A stretch of DNA of 64,000 nt from the NCBI RefSeq assembly GCF_040712315.1, contig NC_134018.1:39743335-39807334 (forward strand), read 5' to 3'. How positions within the stretch are numbered: position 1 is the first letter of the stretch; each line of letters opens with the position of its first letter. Shown in pieces: positions 23,824-34,925 of the stretch. Under the pieces are notes generated by a model that had not been told where the DNA came from, searched no databases, and worked only from the letters and a program-made list of their open reading frames with translations. The DNA is from Castanea sativa. Its lineage: Eukaryota > Streptophyta > Magnoliopsida > Fagales > Fagaceae. A program made the translations under genes and the position numbers.

Positions 23824-24383
23824 TATTTTTTAATTTTTGAACAAAATCCGAATCCATATTTGAAACGTAAACTAAAAGAAGTTTGATAAAAAACAAACAA
23901 CCAAAGGCAAAGGCACTCAAGTACGTCTCACATAGAAAGTGAGAAGGAAACTCCCATGAAGAGAAAAAAACTCACCTTACGTGAGAAGAAACTGTCTAAT
24001 TAAGGAGAGTATCATTATTACAAAAAAAAAAATATATATTTTTTAAGAAATGATTTTTATGAAAACCCTAACCATATTTTACTTGCACAAATTTTAATTT
24101 ACAATTAAGCCAAAAAAAAAAAGGTGCACCTATTGATATTGAAACGTAAATATATACATTAATAAAAGGATATAATTTCAATGTATGCACCTTATAAGAT
24201 TTCATTGACTTATCAGCAACCTCTTTTTTCTCATCAACAATTCTAAACTCCAAGATATTGACAATGATCTCCTTTCCTGCAACCAATAAGATTTTAATAA
24301 TCTAGAAAACTTTGAATCTAAATAGACCAAGAAAAATAATTGTATATTCTTTGAAAACTAGGTCTCACATCTTGTAGTAAAAC

Positions 24384-24810
24384 CAGAGTGGTCGATACCG
24401 TACCAGTACCAGCCGCCAGTGTACCGGTACCGGTACACTTTTATTTTGTACCGGGAAAAATACCAGCCGTATCGGCCGCGTACCGGCCATACTGGCTGGT
24501 ACAGAAAAAAAAACTTTTTTTTTTATTTTTTTTATTTTAGTTTTGTAATTTTTGAATTTTTGTAAGGGCATAATGGTAACTTACTTACATTAACTTATTA
24601 GTATTATTTGTTTTCTTAGTATGCAATGAACAACTAAGCTTTCTATTTTTTATATTGTGTTTTTTTTTCCCTTTTAATTGATACTAAAGTTTAAAACTAT
24701 GAATAATTTGTTCTGAATTGATGTAATGTTTTATGATAAACTTTTATATTTACTATAATATAAGTAAAATATTATATGCTTATAAACATGGTTCTAGAGA
24801 TTTTGGTGTG

Positions 24811-24864
<54 letters not shown>

Positions 24865-24963
24865 CGGTAAACCCGAAATGGTACACCGGTATTGACCGGT
24901 ATCCGAAGTATATCGTACCGGTGGCCAAATCGGTACAGCTTCCGGTACGGTATTGACTTCCTG
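24384..24963. mobile_element. hAT-like MITE inserted in 14-3-3 pseudogene exon 2
   Basis: The left end CAGAGTGGTCGATACCGTAC and the right end (reverse complement CAGGAAGTCAATACCGTACC) form terminal inverted repeats. The exon bases TAAAAC are duplicated on both sides (24378-24383, 24964-24969), or 8 bp with one mismatch. Subterminal DNA is rich in CCGGTACCGGTAC motifs and the centre has a (TA)n tract. CAG-type termini with a 6-8 bp duplication suggest hAT. Confidence 0.75.
24814..24863. repeat. (TA)n microsatellite inside the MITE
   Basis: A long TA run; ORFs across it are artefacts. Confidence 0.9.
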
Positions 24964-26083
24964 TAAAACACCGTTGATTCAAGTTCAGAAGCTGAAGGAA
25001 GAAGATGCTCATCAATCACTGTCATTATACCATTACAAATGGCTGATATCTCTGATTCAGCCTTTTATCTGTACTCCTTAACATGCTTCACGCGGTATTC
25101 ATTTCCTTCTGCTTCTTCCTTCTGCTCTATTAAGGATAGCATCCTCATTGATGCTCTCCTAGAATTAAGCACATTCTTATGCCCAATGGAGAGCAAGTTC
25201 CTCTCTTCAGTTGTCAACTCAAGGTCAAGCTTTGCAACTTTCTTCATTGCATCAATAACCTCTGTTAAAATATAAGCAAAAAAAGCATAGTTAAGTAAAC
25301 AACCCCTAAAGTCCTGCTAGTCACTAAGAAAGTCCCTCGGCATGTTTGTATGCTTGGAATAGGATATGAGTCCCATTGAGGTAAATGAAGAAAGAAAATT
25401 GACAATTTTGAGAACAATTTCCAGCGACTAGTTTGCATACAAACAAACGATCCCAAGAAATAATAAATTCATGCATAGAGCAATTATCAAGAAACGTGAT
25501 ATAAACCATCCTATATTTTTTCCTTGAACTTTATTAAGAAACATGATATAACCTATTAAGAAGGAGAAAAAAAAAAAAAAAAAACCCAACCCCCAAGAAA
25601 AAAAAACTTTTACAAAATTCAGTTTTTTATTTTTATTTTAATTAAGTAATCTCAAACTTCCAATTGAAATACACAGATAGACATTTACATGGAGTGATGT
25701 TCTGATTAATCTCAAGTTTCACTAATAACTTTGACAAAGACAGCGTAGAATCTCTCTCTATACACGCACATATATAACAATTAATTAGATAAAAAAATAC
25801 ACATATAAACATATGTAAATAGACGATTGAAGTAGAGAAAACCCTAATGTCCTACTCACTAAGTATATACGTCAAATTTTCTCACAACAATTTTTAGCAA
25901 GTAGTTTGCATACAAACAAAAAGAGCAGAAAATATATTAAAATTTATGCATAAAAACAACGTTCTCCCTTGAGCTATATTAAGAAACAATCTTATTCAAC
26001 AAGTAGAAATAGCCATTACTAAAACTCTGAAAATATAGAAATCCCCGTTAATCATTACAAAACCTAATTAATACAAAAGTAAC

Positions 26084-26554
26084 TGATGATGCGTGAATCG
26101 TCAGTCTAGTTGGTTCGTCCAGATAATGCCAAACCCTTTGTCACTACTTCTGCAAAATGGGACCAAGGCTTTCCTGAGGTGGTTATTGGTGTGGTGCCTG
26201 CCACAATGGCTCCGATGCCAAAGTTAGTATGTGTAAATCTTTTTGAGAGAAGTGAGAAGCGTAAAAGTATTTTTTTGGGTAAGAATTCTATGTTTCTAAT
26301 GAACATTTATACATAGTCTTTGGGGTTTCTAGCCATTGGGGCCTTGATTGTGGTTTTAATACTCTTCTTATAACGCCTTAGGGCTTATTAATGCAGGTCT
26401 TCATGAGGTTCCAACGATCTGAGAGCTAGTTAGTAACTGTCTAAAGTATTGAATTCTCTTATTAATGTTTTGTTTGTCCTCGTCGATGCCACTTTGTAGG
26501 TGGACAATGGTGTTTCATTATTTCGTCCAAGGAGTGGTCTCGTCAGTTCCATCA
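26084..26554. mobile_element. Solo LTR (471 bp) with GTAAC target duplication
   Basis: Begins TGATG, ends CATCA, and is flanked by GTAAC at 26079-26083 and 26555-26559. The intact 14-3-3 intron 1 lacks it (AATACAAAACATTAGTTCC around 10975), so the empty site is visible. The family is unassigned; it encodes nothing recognisable. Confidence 0.82.
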
Positions 26555-26756
26555 GTAACAAAACATAATTAGTTCCTCAAGTGTTTTTTTTTTGTTTTTT
26601 TGACTGGGATAATAATTATAACCATACCTAAATTCCTCAAACTTCAAACGAATTATTCATCAAAACTACTTTTAGCAACTTATAATATTTTTTTCAAAAT
26701 AATATGCACTTAGAGACTGGAGTGATGCATACATGCTCTGATTAATCTCAAGTTTC

Positions 26757-27507
26757 CAGTGACAGTTCCAAGAATTTTTTTCAGGGTGGTCATTAAGAAA
26801 TTAAAATTATTCAATATTTAATAAAAAAGATAGTTATATCTCATTATCAATGCTGCAAGCTTATCTCTTTCAAAATTTTAGTTGCATAAAATTTTTCTTT
26901 GATTTTTCTTTTTATTTGTAAAGGCCCAATATATTGTTAAAATGACTAAAATTTGACTACAAACTTAGTTGTAGCCTAAAACTACAACTTTTACTAAACA
27001 AATAAATACGACTATATATTTTGAAAATCTAACCGTTGAATTATAAGTTTTTTATGTTCTTAAAATACATGTCAATCGGATGTCATTTACTATTTAATCC
27101 ATAAATTTATTTTTTTGCGTATAATTTTAGACTAAAAAACTTAAAAATTAAATATTTGATTGATGACATAAGCTATTTATCTTTAATCTTCTTGAAGTTT
27201 TGCAAGCATGAAAGATATAAGAAGAAAAAAAAAAGTAATCTAACTATGGAATTGTTAAAATTCATATCTAAAAAAAAAAAAAAAATATTGAGTGTAGTTG
27301 TAGCCTTAATGTACAACCAAGTTCATTCCTAAATTTTGTCCAAAGTTTAATTATATTAGACCTAAAAAAATTTGAGGTGGTCACATTTTTTTTAAAGTAA
27401 AAAAATCATAAATTTTTAAATTTTATATATAATAATGACTTTTTTTTTTTTTTTTTTTTTTTTTCTGGCCAGAGTGATCCTGCGACCACCTGACTCTAAC
27501 TTGGAGC
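26757..27507. mobile_element. MULE-like non-autonomous element (about 751 bp)
   Basis: Absent from the same place in the intact paralogue. Flanked by CTCAAGTTTC at 26747-26756 and 27508-27517, a duplication of 9-10 bp as made by Mutator elements. The ends share an imperfect inverted motif (CCAAG...TCAGGGTGGTC versus CCAAG...TCAGGTGGTC). Inside, 26950-27330 contains a second weak inverted pair around GTTGTAGCC, possibly a nested MITE. Confidence 0.65.
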
Positions 27508-27544
27508 CTCAAGTTTCACTAATTACTTTGACAAGGACAGTGTA

Positions 27545-27604
27545 GAAAATCACACATATATCCATCCTTAAATAAATAAACACACACACACACACGCGCG
27601 CGCA
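27545..27604. repeat. (AC)n(GC)n microsatellite
   Basis: CA repeats passing into CGCGCG in intron 1 of the 14-3-3 pseudogene, beside its exon 1. Confidence 0.85.
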
Positions 27605-27808
27605 TAGATGCAAATAGATAACTGCAATAGAGAAAACCCTAACCATTGTAGCACTTGGCCTGCTCTGCGAGCTTGGCAGTGTAGACTAAGTTGCAGTGGG
27701 AAGCCATGACTGATCTTTCAGTGGGTTTTTTTGTAGTGAATTTCTCTAGTCTTTGCACTTGATTTGCTGTAGTATATATAGAGAGTGTGATCGAAGTCTT
27801 TGATTTGT

Positions 27809-27810
<2 letters not shown>

Positions 27811-27870
<60 letters not shown>

Positions 27871-27889
27871 AGGGCACACATAAGCAAAA

Positions 27890-27972
<83 letters not shown>
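27811..27972. repeat. (TA)n - (TA)n - (GA)n microsatellite block
   Basis: Two TA runs (27812-27867, 27893-27938) and a GA run (27939-27972) in the promoter/leader of the 14-3-3 pseudogene. The GA tract corresponds to the short CT leader of the intact gene, expanded here. Confidence 0.93.
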
Positions 27973-27974
<2 letters not shown>

Positions 27975-28198
27975 CTGTATTCGAAGCGGATTAGAATTTA
28001 GTTTTTAAGGTCAATTTGGTGTGGTTTTGCAGGCAATCATTGAGTGATACTGTACTTCTATTAATGTAAGGAGTCCTAGACCAAAATTCCGAGGAGACTT
28101 GTTGCTATGCACCACGTAACTATATACCGATTTGCGTAATCAAGTTGATATGACACCTACGTTGTCCATTTAGTTGGGCAGGTCCCAATTGTAGTCAT

Positions 28199-28980
28199 TG
28201 TAAGTGCACAATTGTACCTGGACCCAAAAACGAACGTTGGGCTCAGGCTCAATGAGCCTTATGCAATAAAATTTGTAGAGTATGAATTTGAAATCTAGGT
28301 TCGGAATGTTAGAGGTTTGATTAGCAAGCTAGAATGTTACAATGTGTGCAAATGATGAACGAATATGACAAATAGAACTCCTCGGACATAAGCCGAGGAC
28401 GATTTGTATAAATATTCTCTTTCTAGGCCAAAGTTTACAATTCTTAGTTCTTTTTTAGTTCAGGAGCCGGTCCCTTTCTCTTTCCTCTTTCGTTTCTTTA
28501 TATATTTCTTCTTCTTTACTGGTTCTTCCACGTGTCATACAAATCTTTCCCCTTAGATACTTGTCCCATCCGCCACCTTCTTGAAATCTTTAAATAATAG
28601 CAGGAAGGTTGAATTCTACTGTTTAGAAGTCATTTTCCCATTAATGCGGCCATGGAGGTAGATGCAGGGTCTTTCATGTGGTGATAGCAGTTTTTTCCTT
28701 AGATATTTCTCAAACATCCCTACTCCTAAAGGGTGCTTGGATAACCCTCTTACCCATCAGTTTTTCCAGAATCCTACCTCTAACCCCTTTAGCAAGTCCA
28801 AGGGTCATTGCCGAGCTTGTCCGAGGAGACATTCCTCCTTGGACAACTCCTTGGACAACTCCTTGGACCTTTGCAGTGCAGACTAACTTGTGGGCCTGGA
28901 GGCTTTAACCAAAAACAAATTGGTACCCGTCAATAAAGCCCAAAGCCTAAATGTTTATTCGAGAATTTTTACCCCCCACA
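28199..28980 (+). mobile_element. Solo LTR (782 bp) with GTCAT target duplication
   Basis: Begins TGTAAGTGCACAATTG, ends CCCCCCACA, and is flanked by GTCAT at 28194-28198 and 28981-28985. An AATAAA signal near 28931 supports plus orientation. It contains a small CTTGGACAACTC tandem repeat (about 28837-28868). The upstream flank is the distal promoter of the 14-3-3 pseudogene. Confidence 0.85.
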
Positions 28981-29773
28981 GTCATCATATATATACAAGT
29001 TTTGTAGATATTGTTATAAAAAAAAAAGTAAAAAAAGAAAAGAAAGAAAGTAGTAGTTACAAGAAATATAGCTTTTTTTTTTTTTTTTTTTTTTTTTCTA
29101 AGTGGTCATTCACTTTACTTTTATATTGCAGGAATTACCATGAGTAGCTTTTCTACTAAAGGTTATATATTGCCTTTCTTTACAATCATGCTCAAATTTA
29201 TAGACTCTTGCATGCAGTTGATTTAAGCTTTCTTACTAAACCATGTGGGATATAATTGGATCAATTTGGTGGCAAAAAGGGGTTGAGTTTTTACCAAGAC
29301 AAAGCTGGACTTGGTAAGTGTACACAACAAGGTCCACCTAGCCCATGTACTACATGGCATGTAGTATAGCTATCAATTACATAAATTTCCAACACTCTTC
29401 CTTGGATGACCACTTTTGAAGAATATGCCTCGTTAAAACCTTGCCAAGGAAAAATCCAGTGGGAGAAAACCAATGATGAATGAAAAAAAGTACAATATTC
29501 TTGTGAACTTTTCAGTGCCTTAGGATTGTCTTATTAAAACCTTGCAAAGGAAAACTTGGTGGAAAAAAACCTAAGCGAAGGAAAAAGATTACAATCAGCA
29601 CATATTATGTTGAGCTTTTACTCCCCCTCATGAGCACATGGAAGATCTTTAAGTCGTCGCATGCCAATGCTATGCATTATCTTCTTAAATGTTGCAGTTG
29701 GTAATGATTTGGTGAATATGTCTACAAAATTGTCACTTGATTGTATTTTCCAGATATCAAATTCACCATTCTT

Positions 29774-31060
29774 CTAAAGCTCATGTGTGTAAAAGAATTT
29801 TGGTGAAATATGTTTAGTTCTGTCACCTTTGATATAGCATCCCCTGATCTGGGTGATGCAAGCAGCATTATCTTCATATAAGATTGTGGGACTATCTTTG
29901 ATTGATGACAATCCACATTTCTCTTGAATTTGTTGTATTGCTAATCTTAGCCAAATGCACTCACGGCTCACTTCATGGATTGCAATAATTTCTAAGTGGT
30001 TTGAGGAAGTAGCAGATAATGTTTGTTTGATAGATCTCCATGATATGGCAGTGTTTCCATAGGTGAATAGATATCCTATTTGTGACCGACATTTATATGG
30101 GTCTGAAAGATAACCTACATTTGTATATCCAATCAATTGTAGTTTTGATCATTTTGGATAAAATAATCCTAAGTTTGTTGTTCCATAGAGGCAATGTAAT
30201 ATATGTTTGATTTCATTCCAATGTCTTCGAGTAGGTGTAGAACTATATCTTACTAGTAAATTGATTGAAAATGCTATGTTGGGTCTTGTGCAATTTGTGA
30301 GGTATATTAAAGCACCAACTGCACTAAGATAAGGCACTTGAGGACTAAGAATTTCTTGATCATCTTCTCAAGGACGAAAAGGGTCCTTTTTGAAATCAAG
30401 TGACCTATTCACCATTGGAGTGCTCAAAGGGTGAACTTTGTCCATGAGAAATTGCTTTAGGACTTTTTCTGTATATGTTGACTAATGAATAAGAATTCCA
30501 TTTAAAAGGTGTTCAATTTGCAGTCCAAGACAAAAAATTTTCTTACCAAGTTCTTTCATCTCAAACTAATTCTTTAAGTAATTTGTGGTTTTTATGAGCA
30601 CTTTTGAAGTCCTTACAGGATTTAAATCATCAACATATACTGCAATAACAGCAAATCTAGATTCCGATCTTTTAATGAAAATGCATGGAAAAATTGGATT
30701 ACTCTCAAATCCTTCTTTCCATAAATATTCACTAAGGCGATTGTACCATATGCGTTCGGATTGCTTCAACCCATATAGAGATCTTTGCAACTTGATAGAA
30801 TACATGTTTCGGGATGTGAAGTTATATGCTTCAGGCATTTTATACCCTTCAAGGATTTACATGTATATATCATTATTTAATGATCCATATACATATGTTG
30901 TGACCACATCCATTAAATGCATATCTAAATTTTCTCTAACCACCAAGTTGGTTAGGAATCTAAATGTAATTGCATTCATTATTGGAGCATATGTTTCATC
31001 ATAATCAATACCAGGTCTCTGTGAGAAACCTTGTGCTAAAAGTCGCGCTTTGTATCTCAT
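29774..31060 (-). pseudogene. Copia reverse transcriptase and RNase H
   Basis: 31060-30857 (RYKARLLAQGFSQRPGIDY, DETYAP), 30838-30566 (LKQSERIWYNRL, AVYVDDL with the YVDD box), then 30337-30149 (SAVGALIYLTNCTRPNIAF) and 30136-29774 (SWRSIKQTLSATSSNHLEI, LYEDNAACI, DRTKHI). The first RNase H motif reads YTNVGYLSD where YADAGYLSD is usual, losing an Asp. Several frames and stops. Confidence 0.87.
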
Positions 31061-31489
31061 AATTTTATTTTTCTCATTATGTTTTCTTACAAATACCCAT
31101 TTTATATCCTACAGCCATTACACCCTCAGGTGTTTGTACTATAGGCCTAAACACTTCACATCTTACTAGTGAATTTATTTCTGCCTAAATTACCTCTAAC
31201 CACTTTGGTTAATCATTTCTACGTCAACATTCTTCGACAGATTGTAGCTCCGTTTTATGATCATCACTTCTAGTAATGTCAATGGCAATGGCAACTTTAA
31301 ATGAAAATATGTTGTCGACAACAATTTTATTTCTATCCCATATATCTTTTGTATTCACATAATGTATTGAGATCTCATTATTTTCAGATAGTTGATCCTT
31401 TTCAGAGGACCCTGTCAGGAGATTTTTGTTCATAAATTTCAGATAGATCTATTCTTCATATTTTTTGTTTAGTGGGTATAGTCTCTTCA

Positions 31490-32640
31490 AGGATTGCAAA
31501 TTGATTTCTTGTAATTTTCTCATTCGAGGAATTTTATCTTTAGCACCAATAGGCCTCCCATGTTTCAGACATGGTTTTGATTCATTCACTGCTTTATTAA
31601 TTTTTTGTTCTTAGGGATTTCAATCCTTGCTAGAGTATTAGTAGCTGGAATGTGAGATTTCACAATTTTCTTATTGTCGGTGAATACATCCAGTAATTGA
31701 TTTGCAATACCTTGCAAATTAATGATCCTTTGAACTTTAAGTTCACATTGATTTGTATGAGGATCAAGATGAGATAATGCTAAATCATTCCAAGTTATCT
31801 CTCGTCGTGCTTCAAACAACGACTTCTCTCCCCCTAATGGTTGGAAAACTGTTTCATCAAAATGACAATCATTAAAGGATGTAGTAAATACATCACTAGT
31901 TAGTGGTTCAAAATATCTAATAATAAATGGAGAATCAAAGCCAACATAAATTCCAAGCCTACGTTAAGGACCCATTTTAGTACGTTGTGGAGGTGCAATT
32001 GGAACATATACAGTACAACCAAAACTTCGAAAGTGAGAAACATTTGGTTGTTGACCACAAACGAGTTGCATTGGAGAGTGTTTATGATAACCAGTTGGTC
32101 TAATGTGAACTAATGATGCAACATGTAATATAGCATGTCCTCAAGTAGAAATAGGTAATTTTGTTTTCAAATGCAAAAAAGGAGCAATCAATTGAAATCT
32201 TTTGATTAGTGCTTTAGCTAGACCATTTTAAGAGTGTGTGTGTGTGTGCGCGTGCGCAACAGGGTGTTCTACATCAATTTCAATTGACATGCAGTAGTCA
32301 TTAAATGCTTGAGATGTAAATTCACCTGCATTATCTAAGTAGATTTTCTTAATTGGATAATTAGGAAATTGTGCCCTCAACCTTATGATTTGAGCAAGGA
32401 ATCTAGCACATGCTACATTTCTAGTAGAAAGTAGGCAAACATGTGACTACCTTGTTGATGCATCTATTAGGACCATAAAGTATCTAAATGGCCCTGAAGG
32501 TGGGTGTATAGGCCCACAAATATCACCTTGAATTCTCTCTAAGAATGATGGGGATTCAAGAACAATTTTTGTTGATGATGACTTAACAATTAATTTTCCT
32601 TCAGAACAAGCACAGCAAGAATAGTCACTTGATGAAAGAA
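31490..32640 (-). pseudogene. Copia integrase core and linker, degenerate
   Basis: Fragments on the minus strand are recognisable by order and by pieces such as FEARREITWNDLALSHLDPHT (31819-31760 region) and the stretch covering the integrase catalytic core, with several stops. A (GT)n(GC)n run at 32236-32253 interrupts the core. Confidence 0.65.
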
Positions 32641-32644
32641 TTTT

Positions 32645-33215
32645 CTAGTTCATTAAGGGGTGTCCTTGAGAGTTTTTAATGATTCTACGCATCATTATTG
32701 ATCCCGGATGTCCAAGACGATTATGCCAAAGCATAAAGATCTTTGGGTCAAGGCACTTTTTTTGTATTGCAACGTTTGCTTCAATTGTTTTCATGGTGGT
32801 ACAATATAACCCAGAAGAGAAAATAGACAATTTTTCTAATATGAGCTTTTGACCTGAACCCATTGAAGTAATATAAAGATATTCTTGACTGCTTTCATTG
32901 TTGGTTTCAATATGATAGCCATTATCACATATATCCTTAAAGCTTAGTAAATTTCTTCTAGATTTAGAAGAGCACAAAGCATCTTTAATGCAACATTTTG
33001 TGCTATTTGGTAACATGATGTTTGCTCTTTAGAGCCCTTAATCGTGTTTGATGAACCAGATATGGTATGGACTTTAGCTTTGATCAATGTTAGATTCTAA
33101 AAGTATTTCTTATCTTTAAGGATTGTATGTGTTGTTGCACTGTCAGCTAAACACAAATCTTCCCTAATCGTATTGGAATTAAATCTATTAGTAGGATCCA
33201 TGCCTTTTCAAAATA
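32645..33215 (-). pseudogene. Copia protease and GAG-pre-integrase
   Basis: 33200-33085 reads LADSATTHTILKDKKYF, the protease region with D-S-A at the catalytic D-S/T-G position, interrupted by a stop. 33016-32645 reads SKSRRNLLSFKDICDNGYHI and LWHNRLGHPG, the zinc-binding HHCC start of integrase. A 600-bp non-coding spacer separates it from gag. Confidence 0.8.
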
Positions 33216-33859
33216 TGCAAAATGTGTTCATTGAGTTTTAATACTTTGAGATAAAATAAACACATAATGAAGCAACTTTAAATTCATTAATGATAATCTA
33301 TATACAAAGTAGAGTAATGATACTGCACAATTAACATGTAGAGATATAAAAAGATCATAAGGAGAATACAAAGGAAAAATAACAAAAGCATATTGCTGAT
33401 ACCAAGTATATATCTCTGCCTTCTCTTCTGGTTTTTTGGTGTGTTTGATAATGAATGTTTGCACATGTATATATAGAGGGAAGGGGAGGGGCTTTGGCAA
33501 CTGGGATCTTATCATTTGTGAGACAAAATCCCTTAAATCTGAAGCAAAGAATCACTTAGGATATTGCTTTCAGATTCTTGTCCCCTTCCCCCCCAATTAG
33601 TGTATTGGCTGTATGGTTGATAAGCCATTCATGTGAACAATGAATAGGTTTCTGGGTGTGTCTAAGTGATTCATGTGATTTTTTGAATCATAGGGTCTTT
33701 ATAGACTAATCATTCAATAAGATTGTATATGCGGAAAATTGAACTTCATTAATTTAAACACACGTAATTTACATAGCATAATATAATGATACAATGAAAG
33801 GAAATATTTAGCACATACTTAATTTACATAGCATAATATAATACAATGAGAGAAAATAC

Positions 33860-34925
33860 TTAATTGGTATTAACATTAAGGTTGCCAATCATATCCTTAA
33901 ACTCTCTATCTATATCTTCAAAGAAGTCAAAAGCTTCAAGATGAGTCATGTTTACTTCATTTGAGTTACTATGGTGATTCTTTGAATCTTTAGGATTATT
34001 AGGTTCGGCAAGATTCACTTCAACTCCTTTTCCCTTTTCTTTCAAAGAGGCTTGGTACAAGTCTACCAGATGTTTAGGAGTACGACATGTGCGTGACCAA
34101 TGCCCTTTCATTCCACACCTAAAACATATATTTTCATGGCCTTTTGAAGGTTTATTTTGCAAGCCTTTGCCACTTTCTTTTTTTTACCACATTTTTTTTA
34201 TAAGGTTTGTTATGCTCCTCTGAAAATTATGAGTATATCTCCTCCTGTTTTGATTTTTCTTACCACGTCTATGTCCACGCCCTCTACTTTTATTTCCTCC
34301 ATTTCTTTCAAATAATACTTCATTCACTTCAGGGAATGGTGTGGAGCAAGTTGGACGAGATTGGTGATTTCTCAATAAAAGTTCATTATTTTGTTCAGTC
34401 ACTAGAAGACATGATATAAATTCAGAATACTTCTTGAACTTGTGCTCTCAATATCGCTGTTGCAGAAGCACATTCGAGGCATGAAATGTAGTAATTTTTT
34501 TCTCTAACATATCTTCTTTAGTGACTTTTTTACCACATAATTTCAACTGAGAAGTGATTTTAAATAATGCCGAGCTATATATATATTCACTTACACTTTT
34601 GAAATCTTGCACCCTTAGGTGGATCCATTCATAATGAGCTTCTGGGAGGATTACTCTCTTATAGTATTCGTACCTTTCCTTTAATTTATTCCATAGGATT
34701 AAGGGATCCTTTTTTGTGAGGTACTCAGTTTTCAGTTCCTTGGAGATGATGGCGAATAAATATCATTGCCTTCACCTTATTCTGTGAGGAAGCTCTATTG
34801 CCTTCTTTAATGGTCTCTGTGAGGGCCATTGCTTCCTGGTGGATCTCTACGTCCAGGACCCATGATTGATAATTCTTGCCCGATTTATCAAGAGCATTGA
34901 ATTCAAGTTTTGCCAAGTTTGACAT
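33860..34925 (-). pseudogene. Copia gag with CCHC knuckle, broken
   Basis: 34925-34725 starts MSNLAKLEFNALDKSGKNYQ and includes WVLDVEIH, the N-terminal gag of this copia family. 34402-34184 is a basic linker. 34162-33860 carries CFRCGMKGHWSRTC (CX2CX4HX4C), which packages the RNA. Frames are joined only through stops or shifts. Confidence 0.82.

Larger units (their letters stand above)
20701..23857 (-). pseudogene. LINE ORF1, nucleic-acid-binding protein, interrupted
   Basis: The body is 22266-20701 (521 residues in frame): a DUF4283-type N-terminal domain (LLGKFLTSSSFNQRAAKALL ... NGPWSFEDHPLVLCRW) and a CCHC knuckle CFKCGRIGHEARVC near residues 181-194, then a long basic, poorly conserved tail. 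The true N-terminus lies across the Helitron: an ATG at 23857 opens MDSDFVQKLKN up to 23824 and continues at 22314 with ITLT. A single-base frame offset follows, then EEEGEVIRVG leads into the body. The family role is to bind element RNA during target-primed reverse transcription. It is disrupted by the 1.5-kb insertion and the frame offset. Confidence 0.82.
16537..24060 (-). mobile_element. L1-type LINE, near full length, split by a Helitron
   Basis: Minus-strand non-LTR retrotransposon: 5' UTR (about 24060-23858), ORF1 (23857-20701), ORF2 (20704-16573), and a short poly(A) seen as eight T at 16538-16545. Near-matching flanks GAAACCCTAACAATAT (16521-16536) and GAAAACCCTAACCATAT (24061-24077) form a target duplication of about 16 bp. 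Without the 1509-bp Helitron the element is about 6.0 kb. It lies in intron 3 of the 14-3-3 pseudogene. Stops and frameshifts show it is inactive. Confidence 0.88.
16055..27707 (-). pseudogene. 14-3-3 pseudogene, tandem paralogue split by transposons
   Basis: Exon 1 27707-27644, exon 2 25261-24369 (split by a 580-bp element), exon 3 24276-24191, exon 4 16420-16311, exon 5 16208 to about 16055. Introns and promoter align with the intact gene, so this is a DNA-level duplicate, not a retrocopy. Breaks: CAG to TAA in exon 2 (after KEYR), the MITE in exon 2, a 2-bp deletion in exon 3 (86 versus 88 bp), and a 4-bp insertion after LWTS in exon 5 with loss of its donor. Exons 6 and 7 were not found. 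An L1 LINE fills intron 3; a solo LTR and a MULE-like element sit in intron 1. Substitutions hit conserved sites ([17 protein letters not shown]). It cannot encode a 14-3-3 protein. Confidence 0.93.

Noticed and set aside
27639..27887. 82-codon minus ORF including 14-3-3 exon 1
   Set aside because: Only 27707-27644 is homologous; the rest is TA-repeat promoter. Treated as pseudogene exon 1.
33228..33555. ORFs between copia gag and protease as an envelope-like gene
   Set aside because: No signal peptide, transmembrane pattern or family match; overlapping frames suggest a non-coding spacer.
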